A program made the translations under genes and the position numbers. This document shows positions 44,199 through 53,360 of a stretch of 64,000 nucleotides of DNA, piece by piece. The stretch is from Prevotella sp. (GTDB taxonomy: Bacteria > Bacteroidota > Bacteroidia > Bacteroidales > Bacteroidaceae): assembly GCA_017615355.1 (NCBI GenBank), contig JAGAAJ010000021.1, positions 1-64,000 on the forward strand. The letters are read 5' to 3'. The stretch's first letter is position 1, and each line of letters starts with the position of its first letter. Under the pieces are notes generated by a model. It searched no databases, had not been told where the DNA came from, and saw only the letters and a list, made by a program, of their open reading frames with translations.

Positions 44199-45050
44199 AT
44201 GTCACACTGGTACGACAAATACTTAAGCATCTACGGGAAACCTTTCAGCGAGGTGCCGCAGAACATCATTGACGAGACGCGCGAACGGCTGGCCCGAATG
44301 CAAAGTGATGAGCCGCTGGCTAGCATTGTGGTCATCGGTTATAACGAGGAAAAGCACCTACAGGCCTGTCTTTGGGCCATCAGCGAGATACAGTGCAAAT
44401 ACCCCGTTGAGATTATCGGCGTGGACAACGACTCTAAAGACCGCACGGCTGAGATATACGAGAAATCGGGTATTCCTTGGTATACTGAGTATCAGCACTC
44501 CTGCGGCTATGCGCGCCGATGTGGCCTGCGACATGCGAAAGGCAAGTTCTACTTCGACGTGGATAGCGACACGCTCTATCCACCGCAGTATTATGAGCTG
44601 ATGCTTGACCAGCTGCTCAAGCCCGGCGTCAGCTGTGTGTCAGCACGCTATGGTTTCATCCCTGACGAGAATCACTCGCGCTTTAGCCTGCGACTCTTCG
44701 AGATGGCTCGCGATGCCTTTCTCTGGGTTCAGCATTTTAAGCGTCCTGAGTTGTCGGTGCGTGGACTCGTCTTTGCCTACAATGCTGACTATGGGCGCAA
44801 AGAGCCCTATCGCGTGGATATCATCCGCGGCGAGGATGGCTCTATGGCCTTAGCCCTGAAGAAATACGGAAAGATAAAGTTTGTACGCGATAAGCGTTGT
44901 AAGGCCATTACAGGATACGGCACCATCGGCAAGCAGAGCATGTGGAAAACTTTCTGCCAGCATGTTCGTCAGCAGATGAAAGGCATCAGCCGTATCTTCC
45001 ACAAGACAGACCACTACGAAGACTCCGACGACAATCTGGTAAAAAACTGA
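44199..45050 (+). CDS. GT2 family glycosyltransferase
   Basis: A 283-residue GT-A transferase. The first 35 residues precede the core block IVVIGYNEEKHLQACLWAI. The nucleotide-binding part is VDNDSKDRTAEIYE, and YFDVDSDTLYPP carries the DXD motif. A GYARRCGLRHAKG block is typical of dolichol-phosphate-mannose-synthase-like enzymes. No C-terminal membrane helices are present. The ComM-like gene starts 7 bases after its stop, so the glycan operon may read into it. Confidence 0.9.
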   Translation: MSHWYDKYLSIYGKPFSEVPQNIIDETRERLARMQSDEPLASIVVIGYNEEKHLQACLWAISEIQCKYPVEIIGVDNDSKDRTAEIYEKSGIPWYTEYQHSCGYARRCGLRHAKGKFYFDVDSDTLYPPQYYELMLDQLLKPGVSCVSARYGFIPDENHSRFSLRLFEMARDAFLWVQHFKRPELSVRGLVFAYNADYGRKEPYRVDIIRGEDGSMALALKKYGKIKFVRDKRCKAITGYGTIGKQSMWKTFCQHVRQQMKGISRIFHKTDHYEDSDDNLVKN

Positions 45051-45057
45051 AACACTC

Positions 45058-46629
45058 ATGTTAGTCAAGACATACAGCGCAGCAGTCATCGGCTTGGAGG
45101 CCACGACCATTACCATTGAGGTCAATATGACCAAGGGTATGATATTTCGCCTTTCCGGACTGGCTGACACTGCCGTGAAGGAAAGCTACGACAGGATCTG
45201 TGCCGCCTTGCCTAATATCGGATTCAGGGCGCCCACAGCCAATCTTACCATCAACCTCTCGCCTGCTGACCTGAAAAAAGAAGGAAGCGGATTCGACCTT
45301 CCAATGGCCGTTGGCATTTTGGCTGCCGACGGAAAAGTTGCTGCTCAACGACTGAGTGAGTATATGATGGTTAGCGAGCTGGGGCTCGATGGCAAGCTAA
45401 AGCCTGTGCAAGCCGTGCTTCCTGTTGCCATACGTGCACGTAAGGATAAGTTCAAGGGACTCATCGTACCGAAGGAGAATATTCATGAAGCCGCTATCGT
45501 CAACAATCTCGATGTCTACGGGATGGAGAATCTGGCTGACGTCGTGGCTTTCCTAAATGGAAACGGCGGCTACGAGCCCATGATTGTAGATACGCGCAAG
45601 GAGTTTTATGAACGACAATACAGTTTCGACCTCGACTTCTCAGATGTTAAAGGACAAGAGAGCGTGAAGCGTGCACTGGAGGTAGCGGCAGCAGGCGGAC
45701 ACAATCTCATCATGATTGGCCCTCCGGGAAGCGGCAAGTCGATGATGGCCAAGCGCCTTCCCTCCATACTCCCGCCCTTGTCTTTGGCCGAAAGTCTTGA
45801 GACTACGCAAATCTATTCAGTAGCCGGCAAACTGCCCCAAGACACCAGCCTCATCAGCCAGCGCCCATTCCGCTCGCCTCATCATACCATCTCGCAGGTT
45901 GCCCTCGTAGGTGGTGGCAACACTCCTCAGCCTGGTGAAATTAGCTTGGCCCACAATGGAGTGCTCTTTCTTGATGAATTGCCTGAACTCAATCGTTCCG
46001 TGCTCGAAGTGTTGCGTCAGCCATTGGAAGACCGTAGCATCTCCATCAGCCGCGCCAAGTACAGCATTGAATATCCGGCCTCATTTATGTTCGTTGCATC
46101 CATGAACCCCTGTCCATGCGGCTATTATGGTGATCCCACTCACCATTGTGTCTGCACGCCCGGTCAGATACAGCGCTATATGAATAAGATCAGCGGTCCC
46201 CTACTCGACCGCATCGACATCCACTGTGAGATACAGGCTGTGCCTTTCTCAGAGTTGTCAAAGATGCAGCCGGGCGAACCCTCGGCTGTCATCCGTGAGC
46301 GTGTCATCGCAGCCCGCAAACGACAGGAGGAGCGTTTCTCGTCGCTGCCAGCCAACACAGGAGGTGTGAAAGGCCGCATCCATTGCAATGCCCAGATGAC
46401 TGAGCGCATGTTGCACAAGTTTGCCGAGCCCGATACAGCCAGCCTCGACATGCTCCGTCTGGCTATGGAACGTCTGAAGCTGTCTGCCCGTGCCTACAGC
46501 CGAATCCTCAAGGTGGCCCGCACCATTGCCGACCTTGCCGGCAGCGAACAAGTGCAGTCGATGCACATCGCCGAGGCCATCGGCTATCGCAACCTCGACA
46601 GAGGCGATTGGGCTGAACGTGGGATGTAG
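45058..46629 (+). CDS. ComM/YifB family Mg-chelatase-like AAA ATPase
   Basis: A 523-residue helicase-like AAA+ protein. Residues 1-170 form the Lon-protease-like N-domain (SGLADTAVKESYDRI). The AAA core has Walker A GPPGSGKS at 221-228 and GVLFLDELPE as Walker B. A zinc-type Cys cluster CPCGYYGDPTHHCVC and the C-terminal Mg-chelatase domain follow. In Vibrio the homologue drives branch migration during natural transformation; that role here is by analogy. It ends 4 bases before the convergent phosphoesterase gene. Confidence 0.93.
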   Translation: MLVKTYSAAVIGLEATTITIEVNMTKGMIFRLSGLADTAVKESYDRICAALPNIGFRAPTANLTINLSPADLKKEGSGFDLPMAVGILAADGKVAAQRLSEYMMVSELGLDGKLKPVQAVLPVAIRARKDKFKGLIVPKENIHEAAIVNNLDVYGMENLADVVAFLNGNGGYEPMIVDTRKEFYERQYSFDLDFSDVKGQESVKRALEVAAAGGHNLIMIGPPGSGKSMMAKRLPSILPPLSLAESLETTQIYSVAGKLPQDTSLISQRPFRSPHHTISQVALVGGGNTPQPGEISLAHNGVLFLDELPELNRSVLEVLRQPLEDRSISISRAKYSIEYPASFMFVASMNPCPCGYYGDPTHHCVCTPGQIQRYMNKISGPLLDRIDIHCEIQAVPFSELSKMQPGEPSAVIRERVIAARKRQEERFSSLPANTGGVKGRIHCNAQMTERMLHKFAEPDTASLDMLRLAMERLKLSARAYSRILKVARTIADLAGSEQVQSMHIAEAIGYRNLDRGDWAERGM

Positions 46630-46633
46630 TGGT

Positions 46634-48085
46634 TTACTTCGCAATATGCAGTCGGCGCTCACCCTGATAACTGACGGTGGCGTGCTGCTGAAGGAAGTGC
46701 ATGATGAGGTCGGTAGTGAGAAGGTTGAGATGTTCGCAGACACCTTCTGGAATCTCGCTCGTAGCAATAATGTAACTATTGGTAGCCACACGGTAATGGC
46801 GTTTCATATCTAAGGGCCGGCCGTCGGTTGTCAATAGCTTCACTTTATCAATGACTCTCGGGTTCTCCTTACTCAATGTCAGCAAGCACTGCATACCAGC
46901 CACATATGGGAAGCTGTTAACGCGGTCATGACAATAGCTGAGCATCATGTGCAGTAGCTCATTGCCTGTGAGGGTGAGTACGACAGCATGATTATCGAAG
47001 GGGTCCATCTCAAATACGTCGCGCACGGTGATGTCGCCTCGCGGATGGCTGTCGATGCGGATGCCTCCTGGATTGACAACGGCGATATCAGCCTGACATT
47101 CTTCCTTAAAGGCGTCACACGTCATGCAGCCCAGTTCCTCATGCACCTCGAAGGGTGTCTCAGCCTGTGCCAGCACACGACGGAACTCTGGATTGTCGCT
47201 GAAGAAGGCCACCATCCGCTCAATGAGTTTGCTGCGCTGAGAGAAAGCCTGCACATTGATGTATTCCGAGTGTTTGTCGGCGATGTGCCACTGAGTGGTA
47301 CCATCGTCGGCCTGTCCCACGCTATCGAGTGTAAGCACGGTATGTGTGACGAAACGCAGCTTGTTTCTGTTCTGCGTGATGAGCACACCGTTCTCTTTCT
47401 CATCGCCTTTCAATTGAGTATGGGTGTGTCCGCCTACAATGACGTCAATCCAGGGAAAAAGTCGCGCCATCTTGCGGTCTTCCTCATAGCCAAGATGCGA
47501 CAGCAGGATGATAACGTCACACTCACGGCTCAGCCATTCATACTGTCCGATGACATCCTCAGCAGGTGTAAAGTGTAGCCCCTGCAGATTGTCGGGATGA
47601 CTGCTGGGGATTCCGCTGGGTGAGAGCTGGATGACACCGACAATACCGACACGCAACCCACCAACGTCAAACACTTGATAAGGCAAAGTGTGTATGTCTA
47701 CCGAGTCATCGACTGTCATGTTAGCACAGAGAAATCGGAAGTTGGCCAGATGTGTGAGACGTGCCAGCGAGTGGACGTCAAACTCGTGGTTACCCAGCGC
47801 AGAGGCATTGAAACCCACCTGGTTCATCAATGCCACCATCGGATAGGCAGGAATCTCGTAACGGTCGTTCACCGGGTCTCCCGTTCGGTTGTCGCCCGCC
47901 GAAAGCACCATCAAATCAGGATAAAGTGTACGCAGGCTATCGGCAATGGCAGCCAACTGCGGGAAATTCCAGATAGTAGCGTGCATATCGTTAGCGGAGA
48001 GGATATGCACCTCGCGCCTATCGGCATACAACTGAATGGTGGTCAGGCAAAGTGCCAACCACAGCAACAATGAGTTTTTTTTCAT
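46634..48085 (-). CDS. 5'-nucleotidase / metallophosphoesterase, exported
   Basis: A 483-residue protein from the ATG at 48085, with a signal peptide ending LYAD. The N-terminal calcineurin-like domain shows SANDMHA, SAGDNRTGD, LGNHEFD, ILLSHLG and VGGHTHT, all metal ligands of the UshA family. The C-terminal 5'-nucleotidase substrate domain follows (NPGGIRIDSHPRGDITVRDVF and then NELLHMML). It probably releases phosphate and nucleosides in the periplasm. Longer in-frame starts run through the promoter and are rejected. Confidence 0.92.
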   Translation of the reverse strand: MKKNSLLLWLALCLTTIQLYADRREVHILSANDMHATIWNFPQLAAIADSLRTLYPDLMVLSAGDNRTGDPVNDRYEIPAYPMVALMNQVGFNASALGNHEFDVHSLARLTHLANFRFLCANMTVDDSVDIHTLPYQVFDVGGLRVGIVGVIQLSPSGIPSSHPDNLQGLHFTPAEDVIGQYEWLSRECDVIILLSHLGYEEDRKMARLFPWIDVIVGGHTHTQLKGDEKENGVLITQNRNKLRFVTHTVLTLDSVGQADDGTTQWHIADKHSEYINVQAFSQRSKLIERMVAFFSDNPEFRRVLAQAETPFEVHEELGCMTCDAFKEECQADIAVVNPGGIRIDSHPRGDITVRDVFEMDPFDNHAVVLTLTGNELLHMMLSYCHDRVNSFPYVAGMQCLLTLSKENPRVIDKVKLLTTDGRPLDMKRHYRVATNSYIIATSEIPEGVCEHLNLLTTDLIMHFLQQHATVSYQGERRLHIAK

Positions 48086-48106
48086 AGTTACTTCCTTTTT
48101 CGGATG

Positions 48107-48164
48107 CAAAAATACATTTTTCCTGGAAATAAACGACAAAAAAGGAGAAAAAAGTGTACTTTTG
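48107..48164. promoter_or_regulatory. Divergent -7 elements, nucleotidase and GH35 genes
   Basis: Minus strand TATTTTTG (48107-48114), with TTTG (48137-48140) 22 bases upstream. Plus strand TACTTTTG (48157-48164), 21 bases before the GH35 ATG; no clear plus-strand -33 element is seen. Confidence 0.6.
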
Positions 48165-48185
48165 CAGCAGAAAACCTGCTGAGAC

Positions 48186-50327
48186 ATGAAAAAGTATTCC
48201 CTGCTATTCTTACTGCTGTCACTTTTCACATGGAGAGCCACAGCTCAAGAGCAATATCCCTTCGGGGCCACAGTAACTTGGGACCGCCACAGTCTCATCA
48301 TCGACGGGCGGCGTGTCTGCCCCGTGATGGGCGAGATACACTATTCGCGGCTGCCTGCTGACGAGTGGCGTCAGGCTGTGAGGAAGATGAAGGATGCCGG
48401 CGTCACCATCATCGCCACCTATGTCTTCTGGAATCACATAGAGGAACAGCAGGGCATCTTCCGCTGGGACGGGCAGCGCGACCTGCGCCGTTTTCTTGAG
48501 ATTTGTAAGGAGGAGCAGATGCCCGTCGTGCTGCGTATTGGTCCCTTCTGTCATGGCGAGGTGCGCAACGGCGGCATACCCGACTGGAGCCTATCCCCTA
48601 CTCTTCCCAAAGGGAAGGAAGGTGGAGTGGAAGATGTCAAACCCATCAAGACACGCTCTACCGACCCAAGATTCTTAGCTTTGGCCGAGAAGCTCTACCG
48701 CCAGATTTTCACTCAGGTACAAGGTTTGCAATGGAAGGACGGAGGTCCGTTGATGGCCTGCCAGTTCGATAATGAATACCGCGGCTCAGGCGACTATCTG
48801 ATGGCATTGAAGCGCATCGCCCTCAGCATCGGTTTCGACCTTCCTTTCTACACCCGCACAGGCTGGCCTGAGCTCAGCAAGCCCGTGCCCTTCGGCGAGA
48901 TGCTGCCACTCTATGGCGACTATGCCGACGGTTTCTGGGAGCGCACCCTTGGCGAGACCGACGGCAACTACTACAAAGCCTTCAACTTCAAGGCATTCCG
49001 CTCGTCAACAGCCATTGCCACCGACCAAATCAATTATTCAGCCACTGAGACAAGTCTCTCACCTCTCACCCCTCACTCCTCACCTCAGGAATATCCCTAC
49101 TTCACCTGCGAATTGGGTGGCGGAATGGCTACGGCCTATCATCGCCGTCCCTATGTCTATCCTGAGGATGCCTACTCGATGGCATTGGTCAAGCTGGGGA
49201 GCGGCTCCAACCTCTTGGGCTACTATATGTATCACGGCGGCACCAATCCAGAGGGCCTTACTTATCTGAACGAAAACCAGCGCACCATAGCCACCAACTA
49301 CAACGACATGCCTGTGAAAAATTACGACTTCCAGGCACCACTTGGTGAGTTCGGACAGACTTATCCTCAATATTTTATGCTTCGTCCGCTCCACCTTTTC
49401 ATGAATGACTTTGGCGAGCTGTTGGCACCGATGGAGGCCTCCTTCCCCACTCCGCAGGACCTGCCAAAGGGTGACGACACGCAGCTACGGTGGGCGGTAC
49501 GAAGTTTGACTCCACCCGCTGACTCGGAATCAGGATCAGCCTTCATCTTCATCAACAACTACGAGCGCCTGCAGAACCTATCCCCAAAACGCGACGTCCA
49601 GCTGTCAGCGTGTGGTGTAGTTTTTCCACGCCTTACCATCCCCGCAGGCTGCATGGCCATCCTGCCCGTCAACATTGATGGCATCCGTTATGCTACGGCT
49701 CAGATAGTGGCCAAACGCGACGGCAAGATCTATATGATGCAGATTCCCGGCCTGCCCACTACCATCGCGATGAAAGACGGAAAGACGCTGCGTAACGCCA
49801 AGGCCCTCGGCACATCGAAGCCCGTCTACAAGAACATCTATCTGCTGACGAAGGACGAGGCGGAACACCTGTTCCTGGATGAAGAAGAAAAAGTTAACGG
49901 TGAAAAGTGTTCTACTGATGTCGTATATAATAAGGTACGCGAGGCAGGCCCGTTGCGCAAGATTACCATCGGAGCCCGTCAGGTGGCTGAGGAGCCGCAG
50001 GACGAAGATTTCGAGCAAGCCGCCGTCTACCGTATTCAGTTGCCCGAAGACTTCACACCCCTCACTACTCAATTCTCACCTCTCCTCAAGATTGACTTCC
50101 GCGGCGATGTGGCCCGTCTCTATGCCGACGGCCATCTCATAGCCGATCATTTTTATTACGGGCGTCCGTTCCTCTACGGTCTTTGGCGACTGCCTGAAGG
50201 TACACGCGAACTAGAGCTCCGCATTCTTCCTCTGCAAGCAGACGCACCCATCTATCTTCCACGCGAGGCTGATAAGACACCTGGCGAAGAAGTAAAAAGT
50301 ATCACTATTACATCCGAAGGACTATGA
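48186..50327 (+). CDS. GH35 beta-galactosidase, exported
   Basis: A 713-residue enzyme with a signal peptide ending RATAQ. The GH35 TIM barrel shows HYSRLPADEW, NHIEEQQGIF and the acid/base Glu197 in FDNEY. The nucleophile is Glu309 in TCELGGG. C-terminal beta-sandwich domains follow. It removes terminal beta-linked galactose from plant or host glycans. Three stretches look inserted: residues 135-149 (palindromic repeat), 291-300 (7-bp repeat just before the nucleophile strand) and 624-633 (7-bp repeat). All keep the frame. It overlaps the GH2 gene by 4 bases (ATGA). Confidence 0.93.
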   Translation: MKKYSLLFLLLSLFTWRATAQEQYPFGATVTWDRHSLIIDGRRVCPVMGEIHYSRLPADEWRQAVRKMKDAGVTIIATYVFWNHIEEQQGIFRWDGQRDLRRFLEICKEEQMPVVLRIGPFCHGEVRNGGIPDWSLSPTLPKGKEGGVEDVKPIKTRSTDPRFLALAEKLYRQIFTQVQGLQWKDGGPLMACQFDNEYRGSGDYLMALKRIALSIGFDLPFYTRTGWPELSKPVPFGEMLPLYGDYADGFWERTLGETDGNYYKAFNFKAFRSSTAIATDQINYSATETSLSPLTPHSSPQEYPYFTCELGGGMATAYHRRPYVYPEDAYSMALVKLGSGSNLLGYYMYHGGTNPEGLTYLNENQRTIATNYNDMPVKNYDFQAPLGEFGQTYPQYFMLRPLHLFMNDFGELLAPMEASFPTPQDLPKGDDTQLRWAVRSLTPPADSESGSAFIFINNYERLQNLSPKRDVQLSACGVVFPRLTIPAGCMAILPVNIDGIRYATAQIVAKRDGKIYMMQIPGLPTTIAMKDGKTLRNAKALGTSKPVYKNIYLLTKDEAEHLFLDEEEKVNGEKCSTDVVYNKVREAGPLRKITIGARQVAEEPQDEDFEQAAVYRIQLPEDFTPLTTQFSPLLKIDFRGDVARLYADGHLIADHFYYGRPFLYGLWRLPEGTRELELRILPLQADAPIYLPREADKTPGEEVKSITITSEGL
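48588..48630. repeat. Palindromic repeat inserted in the GH35 gene
   Basis: A CTTCCC-AAA-GGGAAG core inside a pyrimidine-rich/purine-rich block resembling the two copies in the ABC-F gene at 7496-7632. It encodes about 15 residues between IPDW and the conserved region around DPRFLALAEKLY, where GH35 enzymes normally have a short loop. Confidence 0.6.
49056..49083. repeat. 7-bp repeat inside the GH35 gene, copy 1
   Basis: Four 7-base units (CTCTCAC, CTCTCAC, CCCTCAC, TCCTCAC) read in frame as a Ser/Pro/Leu-rich loop ending 9 residues before the catalytic nucleophile Glu309. Confidence 0.75.
50057..50084. repeat. 7-bp repeat inside the GH35 gene, copy 2
   Basis: Four degenerate 7-base units (ACCCCTC, ACTACTC, AATTCTC, ACCTCTC) in the C-terminal sandwich region, read as FTPLTTQFSPLL. 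Confidence 0.55.
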
Positions 50328-53305
50328 AACGACTGGCAAAAATAGCATTATCATTTGTCATTTTCCATCTATCGTTTAGCAGCGCAGCTGCACAGCAAAT
50401 CATCAGCCTCGAAGGCATCTGGGACTTTGCCATTGGCGACACGACTACGGCAAAGGGGTCACCCCTTCGGGAAAAATACGACGACTTCGTAACGCTGCCT
50501 GGCTCGATGCTGACCAACGACAAGGGTAATCCCGTATCGCTGACCACACCCTGGACGGGCTCGCTCTATGACTCCAGCTTCTACTTCAACCCGCGCATGG
50601 AGGCCTATCGTCAGGCAAACAACATCAAGTTCCCCTTCTTCCTCACACCGTCGAAGCACTATGTGGGAGCAGCGTGGTACAGGAAGCGCATCTATGTGCC
50701 GAAAGACTGGAAGGGACAGCGCATCACCCTCTTCCTGGAACGACCGCACATCGAGACCACCGTCTATGTCAACGGCCATGAGGTGGGGCACGAGATGTCG
50801 CTATCCACACCCCACCGCTACGATGTGTCGAAATACATCAAGGCCGGTAAGAAAAACGACATTGCCATTCGTGTCTACAATGGTATCGAGAATGTGTGCG
50901 TGGGACAGGACTCTCATTCCGTAAGTGATCAGACCCAGGGCAACTGGAACGGAATCACAGGCCGCATCGAGCTGCAGGCACAATGGAAGAAGCTCAACGT
51001 CAAAAAAGTGCGCATCATTCCCAACGACGACCTCTTTTCATTCAAGGTGCTGGTCGACATCGAGAATCACATCCCCGCCGTTCGCGTCATGCCTTTCAAC
51101 GACTTTTATGTCGAGGCCAGCGTGTGCCCAATAGTCAACGGCAAAACGGGAAAGATGATTATGAGCTCGTCGAAGACACTTTTTACCGAGAGCCAAGTAA
51201 TGTTCAATTTCGGGCTCCCAAACACAAAACCCTTCCAGCCCTGGGACGAGTTCCATCCCAATCTTTACCTGCTCACGGTACGTGCTGGAGATGACGAGTT
51301 TCAGACCGTCCTCGGACTGCGGAAGATCAGCATCCGCGACCGGCAGTTCTACATCAACGGGAGGCCGATGTTCCTGCGTGGCACGGTGGAGAACTGCTGC
51401 TTCCCCATGACCGGCTATCCGCCAACCGATGAGGAGGAGTGGGTGCGCATCTTCACCAAGTGCAAGGAATGGGGACTGAACCATGTGCGCTTCCACAGCT
51501 ATTGTCCGCCCGATGCTGCTTTCTGCGCCGCCGACCGCGTGGGCATCTACCTGCAGCCCGAGGGTCCGTCGTGGCCCAATCATGGTGTCAAGCTGCGTCG
51601 TGGGCAGAGCATCGACCAGTATCTCTTGGAGGAATCGAAGCGTATCGTCGACGAATACGGCCATCATCCTTCCTTCGTGATGATGGCAGCAGGCAACGAG
51701 CCTGCAGGCGACTGGGTGGCCTACTGCAACGACTGGGTGCGGCAGATGCACGACTATGACTCCACACGCGTCTACTGCGGTGCCTCTGTCGGTGGCGGCT
51801 GGGCTTGGGACGACGGTTCCGAATATCACGTCAAGGGCGGTGCCCGCGGTCTCGACTGGGACCGTCACGCTCCCCACAGCGACGACGACTACTACGACCA
51901 GATTGAATTCCCTCGAAACTATCAACCCTCACAACAGCCAACTGCCAACTCCCAACAACCAACTCCCAACAACACCCCCATCATCGCCCACGAGCAGGGA
52001 CAGTGGTGCGCCTTCCCCGACTTCAAGGAAATCAGCCAGTACAAAGGTGTCTATAAGCCAGGCAACTTCGAAATCTTCCGCGACCTGCTTGCGCAGAATG
52101 GAATGGCCGGGCAGGCGCAGAAATTCCTCATGGCCAGCGGCAACCTGCAAACCCTCTGCTACAAATATGAGATGGAGCGCAACCTCCGCACCAAGGACTA
52201 TGCCGGTTTCCAGCTGCTCTCCCTCAACGACTACAGCGGACAGGGCACAGCATTGGTGGGCCCGCTGAACGTCTTCTGGCAGGAGAAAGGCTATGTCAAC
52301 GCCCGCCTGTGGCGCGAGTTCTGCAACCCCCTGGTACTGCTGGCACGCTTCCCAAAGTTTGTCTATACCAACGACGAGCATCTGCGCGTGCCCATCGAAG
52401 TAATGAACGCTCTTTACGGCGAGCTGACACCTACTGTCACAACCTATGAGCTGATACAGAACGAGAGCTCCATCATCACCAACGACACGCTCTCCATCCG
52501 TACCGTTTCTGTCGGCAAGAATGTCGACCTCGGTGTCATTGACTTTCCGCTATGCGACATCACTACACCCTCGAAGATGACGCTGCGTGTCAACCTCGGC
52601 AACTACATCACCAACCATTGGGATTTCTGGGTCTACCCCTCCTCCATTGAGCCTGCCGTCTCCGCCGCGCCCGACAGTTCGCTAGCTGGGGTTGGCACTC
52701 CCTACATCGCCTCCACCCTTGACAGCAGCGCCCTCGATGTATTGCGCTCTGGCGGCACCGTCCTCCTCACCGCCGCCGGCAAGGTGACCCTTGGCAGCGA
52801 TGTCGTCCAACACTACCTGCCTGTGTTCTGGAACACATCGTGGTTTAAGATGCGCCCGCCTCACACCACAGGCGCCTATATCGACAAGGCCCATCCGCTG
52901 TTCAAATACGACTTCCCCACCGACGACTGGAGCAACCTCAACTGGTGGGAGCTGCTGAACAACGCACAGGTGATGAACCTCATGGAGCTGCCCGCCAGCT
53001 ATCAGCCGCCCATCCAGCCCATCGACACATGGCATGTCAGCCGCAAACTCGGCATGCTCATCGAGGCCCGCGTGCTCAACGGTCGGCTGCTGATGACCAC
53101 GATGGACATCACCAACAATCTTGACAGCCGTCTCGTAGCCCGTCAGATGCGCCACGCCATCCTTTCATATATGCAGAGCGAAGACTTCCAGCCCACGATT
53201 ACCATAGCGCCGGAAGTCATTCAGGACTTTTTCACCAAGCAGGCCCCGCCCGTCGACATGTTCACTCGCGAATCACCCGATGAGCTGAAGCCGAAACTCA
53301 AATAA
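50324..53305 (+). CDS. GH2 family glycosidase, exported
   Basis: A 993-residue enzyme with a signal peptide ending SSAAAQQ. The GH2 order is present: a jelly-roll sugar-binding domain (about 30-220, AWYRKRIYVPKDWKGQRITLFLERP encoded at 50672-50746), an Ig-like sandwich, then the TIM barrel. Glu459 in AAGNEPAGD is the expected acid/base and Glu557 in IIAHEQGQW the nucleophile. The C-terminal 350 residues are extra sandwich domains. The sugar may be galactose, glucuronate or mannose; the GH35 neighbour favours galactose. A Pro/Gln/Asn-rich 7-bp-repeat insert lies just before the nucleophile. Confidence 0.9.
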   Translation: MKRLAKIALSFVIFHLSFSSAAAQQIISLEGIWDFAIGDTTTAKGSPLREKYDDFVTLPGSMLTNDKGNPVSLTTPWTGSLYDSSFYFNPRMEAYRQANNIKFPFFLTPSKHYVGAAWYRKRIYVPKDWKGQRITLFLERPHIETTVYVNGHEVGHEMSLSTPHRYDVSKYIKAGKKNDIAIRVYNGIENVCVGQDSHSVSDQTQGNWNGITGRIELQAQWKKLNVKKVRIIPNDDLFSFKVLVDIENHIPAVRVMPFNDFYVEASVCPIVNGKTGKMIMSSSKTLFTESQVMFNFGLPNTKPFQPWDEFHPNLYLLTVRAGDDEFQTVLGLRKISIRDRQFYINGRPMFLRGTVENCCFPMTGYPPTDEEEWVRIFTKCKEWGLNHVRFHSYCPPDAAFCAADRVGIYLQPEGPSWPNHGVKLRRGQSIDQYLLEESKRIVDEYGHHPSFVMMAAGNEPAGDWVAYCNDWVRQMHDYDSTRVYCGASVGGGWAWDDGSEYHVKGGARGLDWDRHAPHSDDDYYDQIEFPRNYQPSQQPTANSQQPTPNNTPIIAHEQGQWCAFPDFKEISQYKGVYKPGNFEIFRDLLAQNGMAGQAQKFLMASGNLQTLCYKYEMERNLRTKDYAGFQLLSLNDYSGQGTALVGPLNVFWQEKGYVNARLWREFCNPLVLLARFPKFVYTNDEHLRVPIEVMNALYGELTPTVTTYELIQNESSIITNDTLSIRTVSVGKNVDLGVIDFPLCDITTPSKMTLRVNLGNYITNHWDFWVYPSSIEPAVSAAPDSSLAGVGTPYIASTLDSSALDVLRSGGTVLLTAAGKVTLGSDVVQHYLPVFWNTSWFKMRPPHTTGAYIDKAHPLFKYDFPTDDWSNLNWWELLNNAQVMNLMELPASYQPPIQPIDTWHVSRKLGMLIEARVLNGRLLMTTMDITNNLDSRLVARQMRHAILSYMQSEDFQPTITIAPEVIQDFFTKQAPPVDMFTRESPDELKPKLK
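51938..51972. repeat. 7-bp repeat inside the GH2 gene
   Basis: Five units in strict phase (CCAACTG, CCAACTC, CCAACAA, CCAACTC, CCAACAA), with two degenerate units before them. They encode residues 539-550, a Gln/Pro/Asn-rich loop about 7 residues ahead of Glu557. Confidence 0.85.
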
Positions 53306-53360
53306 GCCCTTCATAGTTCCTACCAACTCCTCGCTGCCTCCAACTTATAAAGAATTGACG

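Noticed and set aside
36088..45050. Complete capsule or O-antigen cluster
   Set aside because: No Wzx/Wzy, ABC exporter, Wza or priming transferase is in the stretch, so only a modification or core locus is claimed.
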